From Tropicimonas marinistellae (GTDB lineage Bacteria > Pseudomonadota > Alphaproteobacteria > Rhodobacterales > Rhodobacteraceae), in contig NZ_LNCI01000001.1 of assembly GCF_001509585.1 (NCBI RefSeq), forward strand, positions 248,001 through 312,000: a stretch of 64,000 nt of DNA. The letters run 5' to 3'. The notes under the pieces are model-generated. The model was not told where the DNA came from and ran no database searches. It saw only the letters and a program-made list of their open reading frames with translations. Each line of letters begins with the position of its first letter. Within the stretch, counting starts at the first letter, position 1. Of the stretch, positions 16,826-24,673 are shown one piece after another. A program made the translations under genes and the position numbers.

Positions 16826-17620
16826 ATGAAGCGCTCTTTTCCCTTTTTCAACCGTGCCCCCCTGGTCTCGGTGATCCGTCTGGGCGGCATGATTGCTGCG
16901 GGTCGCCGCGGATTGAACGATGCCGGCTGTGCTGGCATGATCGAGCGCGCATTCCGGCGCGGCAAACCGAAGGCGGTTGCGCTGGTCATCAATTCGCCGG
17001 GCGGGTCGGCGGCGCAATCCTCGCTGATCGCCGGGCGAATCCGGCGGCTGGCAAAGGAGAAGGATCTCCCGGTTACGGCGTTTGTCGAGGATGTGGCCGC
17101 ATCCGGCGGCTATTGGCTTGCCTGCGCAGCGGACGACATCATCTTGGACGAAACCTCTATCGTGGGATCTATCGGGGTGATTTCCGCCTCCTTCGGCTTG
17201 CAGGACTTCATTGCGCGTTTCGGGGTCGAGCGCCGCGTCCATACGGCCGGGGAGTCGAAGAGCTTCCTCGATCCATTCCAACCGGAAAAGCCGGAAGACG
17301 TAGCACGTCTGACGGCGCTGCAGGAACAGATCCATCAGAGCTTCATTGAACATGTGAAGTCCCGTCGCGGTGATCGCCTCGACGGCGAGACGCCTCTCTT
17401 CACCGGAAATGTCTGGGTGGGACAGAAGGCGGTCGATATTGGGCTCGCCGATGGGGTGGGGCACCTCGCGGCGGTGATGAAGGAGCGCTACGGCGACAAT
17501 ACACGGTTTGCGGTTCATGGTCCGCGCCGGGGCTTGCTTCGCCGGTTTGGATTGGCGGCGGCTGAGTCAGTCGCGCTCGGGCTTGAGGAGCGCGCACTCT
17601 GGGCGCGGTACGGGCTCTAG
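16826..17620 (+). CDS. S49 family peptidase (SppA-like)
   Basis: A 264-residue short-form signal-peptide-peptidase/protease IV homologue with one S49 domain. The candidate serine nucleophile lies in VAASGGYWLACAADD and the lysine partner in GESKSFLDPF, the Ser-Lys dyad of this family. INSPGGSAAQSS is the oxyanion segment. No clear N-terminal membrane anchor is seen. I use the ATG at 16826; a TTG 36 nt upstream is possible. It is coupled to the next small gene by a one-base overlap (TAGTG). Confidence 0.85.
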   Translation: MKRSFPFFNRAPLVSVIRLGGMIAAGRRGLNDAGCAGMIERAFRRGKPKAVALVINSPGGSAAQSSLIAGRIRRLAKEKDLPVTAFVEDVAASGGYWLACAADDIILDETSIVGSIGVISASFGLQDFIARFGVERRVHTAGESKSFLDPFQPEKPEDVARLTALQEQIHQSFIEHVKSRRGDRLDGETPLFTGNVWVGQKAVDIGLADGVGHLAAVMKERYGDNTRFAVHGPRRGLLRRFGLAAAESVALGLEERALWARYGL

Positions 17621-17811
17621 TGTTGGTCAAGGTCGTCACCTTCTTTCTCATCGGGATTGCCGTGTTGGGCATGTTCGGGCGGCTGCGTTGGCCCGGCGGC
17701 GCCCGGCGTATCGGCCGCTCGGATGCGAAGCCGGCCAAACCACGCAAGTGCAAGGCATGCGGCGCTTATATCGTCGGCAAAGGTCCGTGCCCCTGTCAGA
17801 AGGATGAATGA
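17620..17811 (+). CDS. Zinc-ribbon membrane miniprotein
   Basis: A 63-residue protein with a GTG start overlapping the peptidase stop by one base. An N-terminal transmembrane helix (about 2-20) and a basic linker precede a C-terminal four-cysteine cluster, CKACGAYIVGKGPCPCQ (44-60), arranged C-x2-C...C-x-C as in a rubredoxin/zinc-ribbon knuckle. Its stop is directly followed by the exchanger ATG. Tight linkage to the S49 peptidase suggests it may assist or anchor that enzyme. Confidence 0.75.
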   Translation: MLVKVVTFFLIGIAVLGMFGRLRWPGGARRIGRSDAKPAKPRKCKACGAYIVGKGPCPCQKDE

Positions 17812-18789
17812 ATGCTAGAGGATATCGCCCTGGCCAGTCTGGGGTTGGTGATCCTGCTTTTGGCGGGGGATGCGTTGGTGAAGGGGGCGGTGAACCTCGC
17901 TCTGCGCCTTGGGGTTCCAGCCCTGCTTGTCTCGCTAACCATCGTCGCGTTCGGAACCTCTGCGCCCGAGTTGCTCGTCTCGGTGCAGGCGATCATGACA
18001 GGGGCGCCAGGGATTGCGCTTGGCAACGTGATCGGGTCGAATATTGCGAATGTACTCTTGGTGCTCGGTGTGCCCGCGTTGCTGACCGGGCTGCATACGT
18101 CCGGATGCGAGACCCGCAAGAATTACACGCTGATGATAATTGCCACCCTTGTTTTCATCGGTTTGGCATTTACGGACCTGTTCAACTGGATCGATGGAAC
18201 CGTTCTGCTCCTGATGCTGGGCTTGTTGCTTGGTGACGCGTTGCGCACGGCGCGCCAGCACCGGCGCAACACGCGACACGCGGCGGAGGCCGCCGCCTGT
18301 GCACAAGATGGCCTGGATGAAGTCGAAGGAGCCGATGCTTCCCTGCCCACGTGGAAAACGCTCATCTACTTGGGACTCGGTTTGATCGGCCTGCCGCTCG
18401 GCGCCGATATCCTTGTGGATTCGTCGGTTCGTATCGCGGCAGAACTACAGGTGCCGGACACGGTGATTGGACTGACACTCGTCGCGATCGGAACCTCGTT
18501 GCCGGAACTGGCAACGACCGTTATGGCTGCAATTCGGGGTCAGACCGAGGTGGCAATGGGCAATGTCATCGGTTCCAATCTCTTCAACATGCTTGCCATT
18601 ATCGGCATCGCGAGCTTCGTAGGGCCGATCCCGGTTGATCCCCAAACGCTCCGCTTCGACATCTGGGTCATGCTTCTTTCGGCGTTGGTGCTCTTTCCAT
18701 TCGTGTTTATGCGGTGGGACATGGGGCGCGTCTGTGGCGGTATCCTGACGGCGGTCTATGTGGTGTATCTGGTCGTGGTTGTGGTCTGA
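17812..18789 (+). CDS. Calcium/sodium antiporter, CaCA family (YrbG-like)
   Basis: A 325-residue inner-membrane cation exchanger with ten predicted helices in two inverted halves. Each half carries the alpha-repeat signatures: FGTSAPELLVS with GNVIGSNIANV in the first, and IGTSLPELATT with GNVIGSNLFNM in the second. The central loop (about 140-180) is hydrophilic and acidic. It exchanges Ca2+ for Na+ or H+. The ATG follows the preceding stop without a gap, so it is probably co-transcribed with the S49 peptidase. Confidence 0.9.
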   Translation: MLEDIALASLGLVILLLAGDALVKGAVNLALRLGVPALLVSLTIVAFGTSAPELLVSVQAIMTGAPGIALGNVIGSNIANVLLVLGVPALLTGLHTSGCETRKNYTLMIIATLVFIGLAFTDLFNWIDGTVLLLMLGLLLGDALRTARQHRRNTRHAAEAAACAQDGLDEVEGADASLPTWKTLIYLGLGLIGLPLGADILVDSSVRIAAELQVPDTVIGLTLVAIGTSLPELATTVMAAIRGQTEVAMGNVIGSNLFNMLAIIGIASFVGPIPVDPQTLRFDIWVMLLSALVLFPFVFMRWDMGRVCGGILTAVYVVYLVVVVV

Positions 18790-18812
18790 AATAGACGGTT
18801 TCGGGGAGTGAA

Positions 18813-19598
18813 ATGACCGAAAAACGCGCTTTGGTTACCGGTAGCGGTCGGCGCCTCGGGCGGGCGATGTCTCTGTTTTTGGCCGAGCGCGGCCATGATG
18901 TCGCCGTGCACTTCCATCGTTCGTCAGCGGAGGCGGACGCGGTGGTGGCGGAGATCCGTTCCTACGGACGGCGCGCCGTGGCAGTGCATGCCGATCTGAC
19001 GGATGAGGCACAAGTTCAACGGCTCTTACCCAGGGCGGCGGATGAACTGGGCGGGCCGTTCAACCTTTTGGTAAATAACGCCTCCATTTTCGAGTACGAC
19101 ACACTCCGCAGCGGTACCCGTGAGATATGGGACCGGAACATGGAGTCGAATCTGCGTGCGCCCGTGGTGCTGACCCAGCATTTCGCGGAGCAGGCACCCA
19201 AGGCGATCCTTGACCATCGCGGGGAACCCCTCTCGCAAGCGTTGGTGATCAATCTGTTGGACCAGCGGGTGCGGAAACTCACGCCGGCCTTCATGAGCTA
19301 CACGATCGCCAAGATGGGTCTGTGGGCCTTTACGCGGACCGCGGCGCAGGCACTCGCGCCGGACGTGCGTGTAAATGCAATAGGACCCGGTCCAACGCTG
19401 ATCGGCGATAGGCAGACCGAAGATCACTTCGCTCGCCAGCGAAACGCAACGGTTTTGCAACGGGGGTCCAATCCTGAAGATATTACTGCGGCGCTAGGGT
19501 ATTTCATCGATGCGCCCGCTGTTACGGGGCAGCTTCTATGCACCGATGGTGGCCAGCATCTGGGTTGGAAAACCCCCGATGTGCTCGGTCCGGAGTGA
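18813..19598 (+). CDS. SDR oxidoreductase, pteridine-reductase-like (FolM/PTR1 type)
   Basis: A 261-residue short-chain dehydrogenase with an arginine-rich nucleotide motif GSGRRLGRA (10-18), suited to NADPH, and NNAS at 88-91. The usual catalytic serine is replaced by Asp150 in NLLDQRV, thirteen residues before Tyr163, with Lys167 following. This Asp-Tyr-Lys spacing matches pteridine reductase PTR1 and FolM-type dihydromonapterin/dihydrofolate reductases. It probably reduces a pterin cofactor. It lies 24 nt downstream of the exchanger gene. Confidence 0.82.
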   Translation: MTEKRALVTGSGRRLGRAMSLFLAERGHDVAVHFHRSSAEADAVVAEIRSYGRRAVAVHADLTDEAQVQRLLPRAADELGGPFNLLVNNASIFEYDTLRSGTREIWDRNMESNLRAPVVLTQHFAEQAPKAILDHRGEPLSQALVINLLDQRVRKLTPAFMSYTIAKMGLWAFTRTAAQALAPDVRVNAIGPGPTLIGDRQTEDHFARQRNATVLQRGSNPEDITAALGYFIDAPAVTGQLLCTDGGQHLGWKTPDVLGPE

Positions 19599-19904
19599 CG
19601 TGTGAGCACTGACTTGGGGTCACTTATGCACCGTCGAGTTTGCCTTCACAAATCCGTTAGGAAACCTTTAGAAAAATCAAGCAATTGGAAGCCAAAGCGA
19701 AAAGTTTTTCGTTAAATCAGTTAGTTATCAAAACGCACAAAATTTAATCAAATCAATCAATCGCCCAAAAAACAAGAAGAATTTGCTTGCGACAGGTGGT
19801 TATCCCGTGGGTTATCCACAGAAACCGTGGACATGTTTTCAGTTGCTCTCGGGGCCCGTAAGTTGCAGCGATCCAAGGAATCGAAAGGTTAACGAGAGGC
19901 GCAG
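19599..19904. other. AT-rich non-coding island upstream of uvrC
   Basis: A 306-nt gene-free stretch. From about 19650 to 19790 it is strongly AT-rich (many A and T runs), in sharp contrast to the surrounding GC-rich DNA, and it holds a CGAAAA/TTTTCG palindrome near 19698-19711. GC content returns to normal near 19820 after DnaA-box-like repeats. The uvrC promoter must lie here. No tRNA or reading frame of interest was seen. Confidence 0.6.
19800..19820 (+). promoter_or_regulatory. Consensus DnaA box with a second half-matching copy
   Basis: TTATCCACA at 19812-19820 is an exact match to the R1-type DnaA box. TTATCCCGT at 19800-19808 is a degenerate direct copy starting 12 bp earlier. They sit on the uvrC side of the AT-rich island. 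They may be regulatory DnaA sites or part of a replication-related element. Confidence 0.5.
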
Positions 19905-21800
19905 GTGACGGATTCGGAGAGATCACAATCCGATAGCGACGCGTCGCCCGAAGATCGCCCGCGCGGCTACCAGTGCATTCATGGCTACCTGCCGTCGCTC
20001 GAGACTTCGCCCGGCGTCTACCGCATGCTCGATGGGCAGGCGCGGGTCCTCTATGTTGGAAAGGCGCGCAATCTGAAGGCGCGGGTGGCCAGCTATGCAC
20101 GGCGCACCGGACATAGCCCGCGTATCGAGCGGATGATTTCCGAAACGGCCTCGATGATGTTCCTGACAACCAGGACCGAGGCCGAAGCGCTGCTGCTGGA
20201 GCAAAACCTGATCAAGCAGCTTAAGCCGCGCTACAACGTGCTGCTGAGAGACGACAAGTCGTTCCCGAACATCCTCGTTTCCAAGGCGCATGACTTCCCG
20301 CAGATCAAGAAGCACCGGGGCGCCAAAAAGGAGAAGGGTGCCTATTACGGACCGTTCGCCAGCGCCGGCGCGGTGAACCGGACGCTGAACCAGTTGCAGA
20401 AGGTGTTCCTGCTGAGGAATTGTTCCGACGCTACGTTTGAAAGCCGGACGCGCCCCTGCCTGCTCTACCAAATCAAGCGCTGCTGTGCGCCCTGCGTCGG
20501 ATACGTCTCCGCAAAGGAATACGGAGCGCTGGTCGATGATGCGGAGCAATTCCTGCAAGGTCGTTCCACGAGTATTCAGGCCGACCTGGCCGGCGAGATG
20601 CAAGCCGCCTCCGACGCGATGGAGTTCGAGCGCGCGGCGGCCCTGCGGGATCGGATCCGTGCGTTGACCCAAGTGCAATCGACCCAGGGAATAAACCCGC
20701 GTGGCGTGGCGGAGGGGGATGTCGTCGGGCTCCACATGGAGAGCGGGCAGGCCTGTGTGCAGGTATTCTTTATCCGGGCCAACCAGAACTGGGGCAACCA
20801 CGACTACTACCCCCGGACAGGAGGCACGCAATCGCCCGGAGAGGTGATGCGATCGTTCCTGGCGCAATTCTATGACGGTAAGGAGCCACCCCGGCAGGTG
20901 ATCCTCTCGCATGACATCGATGATCGCGATCTGCTGGTCGAGGTTCTTTCCGAGAAGGCCGGCCGCAAGGTCGAAATCTTGGTCCCGCAGCGGGGCGAAA
21001 AGTCGGAACTCGTCGCCGGGGCCATCCGCAACGCGCGTGAGTCCCTGGCTCGCAAGATGTCGGAATCGGCGGCGCAGTCGCGGTTGCTCGCCGGGTTGGG
21101 TGAGGCTTTCGACCTCGGTGCGCCACCACGCCGGATCGAGGTCTACGACAACTCCCATATCCAGGGCACCAATGCCGTGGGTGCGATGATCGTTGCCGGG
21201 CCGGACGGTTTCGCCAAGAGCCAGTATCGCAAGTTCAACATCCGCGGCGAGGATCTCACACCCGGCGACGACTTCGGCATGATGAAAGAAGTTCTTACCC
21301 GCCGGTTCCAACGCATTTTGAAGGAGGATCCGGACCGCCAGTCGGAGGCCTGGCCAGACCTTCTGTTGATTGACGGCGGGGCGGGGCAGGTGAGCGCTGT
21401 GGCCGAGATAATGGCCGAACTCGGTGTCGAGGATGTTCCATTCGTAGGCATTGCCAAAGGACTTGACCGGGATGCCGGCAAAGAGGAGTTCCACCGGCCC
21501 GGCGGGCGCCCCTTCGCGCTCCGGCACAATGACCCCGTGCTCTATTTTGTCCAGCGTCTGCGTGACGAAGCGCACCGATTTGCCATAGGTGCACATCGGC
21601 AGAAACGCGCGAAGGCGGTCGGTGCGACACCGCTGGAGGAAATTCCGGGCGTGGGCGCGACCCGCAAGCGCGCGCTGCTTGCTCATTTCGGGTCCGCCAA
21701 GGCCGTGAGCCGGGCTAACCTCGCCGATCTCAAGGCGGTGGAGGGTATCAGTGCAGGGTTGGCTGAGCGGATCTATCACTATTTCAACGCGCAGGCGTAA
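19905..21800 (+). CDS. uvrC: UvrABC excinuclease subunit C
   Basis: A 631-residue nucleotide-excision-repair nuclease that makes both incisions around a lesion after UvrA/UvrB loading. The N-terminal GIY-YIG domain (SPGVYRMLDG, VLYVGKARNLK) is followed by a cysteine motif CLLYQIKRCCAPC, the UvrB-binding UVR motif (about 225-260), the RNase H-like C-terminal nuclease (VYDNSHIQGTNAVGAMIV, LLIDGGAGQ) and tandem helix-hairpin-helix motifs (EEIPGVGATRKRALLAHFG). Length is as expected. The start is a GTG at 19905 after AGAGG. It is followed, after one minus-strand gene, by pgsA, moaD and moaE. Confidence 0.96.
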   Translation: MTDSERSQSDSDASPEDRPRGYQCIHGYLPSLETSPGVYRMLDGQARVLYVGKARNLKARVASYARRTGHSPRIERMISETASMMFLTTRTEAEALLLEQNLIKQLKPRYNVLLRDDKSFPNILVSKAHDFPQIKKHRGAKKEKGAYYGPFASAGAVNRTLNQLQKVFLLRNCSDATFESRTRPCLLYQIKRCCAPCVGYVSAKEYGALVDDAEQFLQGRSTSIQADLAGEMQAASDAMEFERAAALRDRIRALTQVQSTQGINPRGVAEGDVVGLHMESGQACVQVFFIRANQNWGNHDYYPRTGGTQSPGEVMRSFLAQFYDGKEPPRQVILSHDIDDRDLLVEVLSEKAGRKVEILVPQRGEKSELVAGAIRNARESLARKMSESAAQSRLLAGLGEAFDLGAPPRRIEVYDNSHIQGTNAVGAMIVAGPDGFAKSQYRKFNIRGEDLTPGDDFGMMKEVLTRRFQRILKEDPDRQSEAWPDLLLIDGGAGQVSAVAEIMAELGVEDVPFVGIAKGLDRDAGKEEFHRPGGRPFALRHNDPVLYFVQRLRDEAHRFAIGAHRQKRAKAVGATPLEEIPGVGATRKRALLAHFGSAKAVSRANLADLKAVEGISAGLAERIYHYFNAQA

Positions 21801-22056
21801 CTTCCGCCCCGCAGTCCGTTCAGTTCCCCTCGCCGCGGTCGACAATGTCATCTCGACAAAGATGGCGTGCTGGAGAGAATCGCTTTCACCGACCCGACGT
21901 CCGTAGTCGATCCGGACGGCGGCGCTCCGCGTGGTAGTGGGACCGGTGTATTCGCGTTCTCATCGTGAGCGTCGAAGACGCGGACAGCGTTGACGAGACA
22001 GCGGTCCATACCGCAATCGACCGCAGTCCCCGTTTTCGCCCGGCGGCCATTGTTTG

Positions 22057-22851
22057 CTACGGGCGCCGTCGAAACCATTCCTGCGCCTGCAATGCCCTGA
22101 TCTCCGTGAGGTCGAAGTCGGCCATGACGAGTCCCGGCGCGTCGTCTCCCATCTTCAGTACCCGTCCAAGCGCATCCACGGCCAGCGAGTGGCCGTCATC
22201 CTTTGGCGCGGGGTAGTTGGCGACGGCGATACCCATGACGGACTGAAACCCCATCGCGCGAATTCCTGCCACGCGCACATCCCCCACGTGCGGATCCGTC
22301 ATCAGGGCGCAACTGTTCGGAACGAGCACGAGTTCGGCCTGATTCCGCATTAGTTCCTCCGCCACGTGCGGAAACTCCCGATCCATGCAGATCATGAGGC
22401 CAGCCCGCACCGGGCCCGCCGCCGTCTCCAATACCACCACCGACGAGGACTCACCCGCCGCACAAGCCTCTTCCGGCGCGTCGAAGAAGCAGATGTGCCG
22501 TTTGCGCTGCCACAGCACGATCTCGCCCCTGCGGTCAATGAGACAGGCGGTGTTGAAAGGTTTCGGCCGAGCCGCTTCGAGAAACGTCGCCACAATGGCA
22601 AAGCCGTAGCGCTTTGCCGCCCGGCGAAACCCGGAAATATATGCACTATCTGCATCAACCGCGCCATCCAGCCAATACGCGCGCGCGCCCGGGATCTCCG
22701 GGTCAAACCGGGCGTAACCGTTCGAGAACATCTCCGGAAAGAGCAGGATATCCGCGCGCCGGTTGGCGACCTCGGTGAACAGACGGTCCAGATCGGTCGT
22801 TGGCGGCGCCTGTGCCATGGCGACACGTAGTATGGCAGTGGTCTCTGTCAT
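22057..22851 (-). CDS. Carbon-nitrogen hydrolase (nitrilase superfamily)
   Basis: A 264-residue cytoplasmic amidase-type enzyme of the nitrilase superfamily. The catalytic triad can be read as Glu in LLFPEMFSNGY, Lys in the WQRKRHICFFD segment and Cys in GLMICMDREFPH. The substrate is not obvious; relatives act on amides, ureides or omega-amidase substrates. I use the ATG at 22851; longer readings upstream run against pgsA. It is transcribed divergently from pgsA with 105 nt between starts. Confidence 0.87.
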   Translation of the reverse strand: MTETTAILRVAMAQAPPTTDLDRLFTEVANRRADILLFPEMFSNGYARFDPEIPGARAYWLDGAVDADSAYISGFRRAAKRYGFAIVATFLEAARPKPFNTACLIDRRGEIVLWQRKRHICFFDAPEEACAAGESSSVVVLETAAGPVRAGLMICMDREFPHVAEELMRNQAELVLVPNSCALMTDPHVGDVRVAGIRAMGFQSVMGIAVANYPAPKDDGHSLAVDALGRVLKMGDDAPGLVMADFDLTEIRALQAQEWFRRRP

Positions 22852-22956
22852 GGAGCGGGCTTTCTCAGCGTTGTTGTCTGGGTAGAATAGGTACGGCGTC
22901 AACTTATCCCACGCCTTGCTCTTTCCCTGCCGAAAGTGTCGCGGTAGACCCGGTGC

Positions 22957-23616
22957 ATGACCTGGACGATCCCCAATATCCTCACCGTGTTTCGGCTCGT
23001 TTCGGCGCCAATGGTGCTGTTGTCCTTCGTGATCCTGCCGCGGCCGGTGGCGGATTGGGCGGCGTTGGTATTGTTTGTCGGTGCCTCGGTCACCGACTGG
23101 ATTGACGGCAAGCTTGCGCGTGCCTGGGACCAGCAAACCAAGCTCGGCACGATGCTTGACCCGATCGCCGACAAGGCGATGGTCGTTGTCGCGTTGGCCG
23201 CGCTTGTCGGTCTCATGGGGCTTGCGCCGCTACTCGTGATTCCGGCCGCAGTAATCCTGCTACGCGAGGTTTTCGTATCGGGTTTGCGTGAATTTCTGGG
23301 CGATACCGCTGGAACGCTCAAGGTGACAAAACTCGCCAAGTGGAAAACGACGATCCAGATGATCGCAATCTCGGTTCTGATGGCTTTTGGCGGGCTCGTG
23401 AGCGGGATAGAGGCGCTTACGGCGGGGATGGACAGCGCCACGGCCGCAGCAGTGATCGAGGGCGCGGAGGAAGACCTTTTCGGCTTGAGATGGAAGTCCA
23501 TCGCCGCGACGATTTGCCTGAACGGCGGCTTCGTGCTTCTCTGGATTGCAGCCGCTCTAACGGCCATCACCGGTTGGGACTACTTCAACAAGGCCCGGCC
23601 CTATCTGAAGGACTAG
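22957..23616 (+). CDS. pgsA: CDP-diacylglycerol-glycerol-3-phosphate 3-phosphatidyltransferase
   Basis: A 219-residue integral membrane enzyme that makes phosphatidylglycerol phosphate. The CDP-alcohol phosphatidyltransferase signature is intact: TDWIDGKLAR followed by G and DPIAD (pattern DxxDGxxAR...G...D...D). It starts NILTVFRL, typical of PgsA. It is 4 nt upstream of moaD, and the order uvrC-pgsA-moaD-moaE is common in Rhodobacterales. Confidence 0.93.
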   Translation: MTWTIPNILTVFRLVSAPMVLLSFVILPRPVADWAALVLFVGASVTDWIDGKLARAWDQQTKLGTMLDPIADKAMVVVALAALVGLMGLAPLLVIPAAVILLREVFVSGLREFLGDTAGTLKVTKLAKWKTTIQMIAISVLMAFGGLVSGIEALTAGMDSATAAAVIEGAEEDLFGLRWKSIAATICLNGGFVLLWIAAALTAITGWDYFNKARPYLKD

Positions 23617-23620
23617 GCCC

Positions 23621-23869
23621 ATGATTGACGTTCTCTATTTCGCCTGGGTCCGCGAACGCATTGGCCTTCCGAAGGAGCGACTGGAAACCTCGGCATCTAC
23701 CGTGGCCGATCTTGTAGAGGAATTGCGCGGTCGCGAGGAACGCTACGCGCTCGCCTTTTCCGACCTGTCCGCTCTGCGGGTCGCGATCGATCAGGAATTG
23801 GCGGATTTTGACGCGTCTCTCTCGGGGGCCCGTGAAGTGGCATTTTTCCCGCCAATGACAGGCGGTTGA
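23621..23869 (+). CDS. moaD: Molybdopterin synthase small subunit
   Basis: An 82-residue ubiquitin-fold sulfur carrier ending in the required C-terminal Gly-Gly (PPMTGG). The terminus is thiocarboxylated and donates sulfur to precursor Z within the MoaD-MoaE complex. The moaE ATG follows its stop with no gap. Confidence 0.93.
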   Translation: MIDVLYFAWVRERIGLPKERLETSASTVADLVEELRGREERYALAFSDLSALRVAIDQELADFDASLSGAREVAFFPPMTGG

Positions 23870-24310
23870 ATGGAAATCCGTGTTCAGGCAGAGGCGTTTC
23901 GCTCCGGCAAAGAGCTGGAGGCATTCACCGCTCGTACGCGCGGCGCCGGGGCCGTGGTCAGTTTCTCTGGTATTGTTCGCGACGACAGCGGTGAGCTGTC
24001 TGAAATGGTGATCGAGCACTATCCGGGTATGACGGAAAAGGCGCTCGAACAAATAGCCGCGCAGGCCGTTTCCCGATGGTCACTTGCCGGAGCGCTCGTG
24101 ATACACCGCTATGGCTCATTGAAACCCGGTGAGCAGATCATGATGGTTGCGACCGCGGCGCGGCACCGCAAGGACGCATTCGAGGCGGCCGAGTTCCTCA
24201 TGGACTACCTTAAATCCCGCGCGCCGTTCTGGAAGAAGGAACGCAATCGCGACGGCGATAGCTGGGTGTCGGCCAAAGACAGCGACGAATCCGCGTTGGA
24301 TCGCTGGTGA
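23870..24310 (+). CDS. moaE: Molybdopterin synthase catalytic subunit
   Basis: A 146-residue protein that inserts two dithiolene sulfurs from MoaD to form molybdopterin. Signatures are GAVVSFSGIVRDD, VIEHYPGMTEKAL, VIHRYGSLKPGE and the catalytic lysine region SRAPFWKKE. It is contiguous with moaD and ends this plus-strand unit; the convergent coiled-coil gene ends 33 nt further on. Confidence 0.94.
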   Translation: MEIRVQAEAFRSGKELEAFTARTRGAGAVVSFSGIVRDDSGELSEMVIEHYPGMTEKALEQIAAQAVSRWSLAGALVIHRYGSLKPGEQIMMVATAARHRKDAFEAAEFLMDYLKSRAPFWKKERNRDGDSWVSAKDSDESALDRW

Positions 24311-24343
24311 TCGACGCCCCGTGCCGAGACCGGTTCGGTCCGG

Positions 24344-24673
24344 TCAGGCACCTTCCCGGTTTCGTTCGATATGGGCGCGCAGTTCCTCGGCCTCCTGGCG
24401 CGCGTCGCGAAGCCCGTCCATGGCCGCCTGCAACTCCGCCTCGCTCTGGGTCAGTTGATTGGTGAGCTCAGCCTCACGCTGCTGCAGATAGGTGATTGCC
24501 TGATCTCGGGTTTCTTCGGCCTCGTGCAAGTCCTGAGCCATCTTGTCCAGCTCGCCCATGTCCGACTGCGTGACGCGGGTGACGCGATGGATGATCCAGG
24601 AGGCGAACCAGCCCAGAAGAAATGCCACGAACAGGACGGCTGCCGTGGCAATGATGAATTCGGAACGGTTCAC
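24344..24673 (-). CDS. Membrane-anchored coiled-coil protein
   Basis: A 109-residue protein with one N-terminal transmembrane helix (about 7-29). A long glutamate/glutamine-rich helical region (about 40-105) with heptad character follows. It overlaps the stop of the OmpA-domain gene by 4 nt, so the two are translationally coupled and may act together at the envelope. I do not recognise a named family. Confidence 0.72.
   Translation of the reverse strand: MNRSEFIIATAAVLFVAFLLGWFASWIIHRVTRVTQSDMGELDKMAQDLHEAEETRDQAITYLQQREAELTNQLTQSEAELQAAMDGLRDARQEAEELRAHIERNREGA

Noticed and set aside
19923-21851. Long open frame on the minus strand, opposite uvrC
   Set aside because: It is an antisense shadow of a highly conserved uvrC in GC-rich DNA; its translation matches no family pattern and has no ribosome site.
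21801-22056. Possible small genes between uvrC and the nitrilase-family gene
   Set aside because: Short frames exist on both strands but none has a ribosome site or recognisable sequence; I see only spacer with a weak GTCGA/TCGAC repeat.
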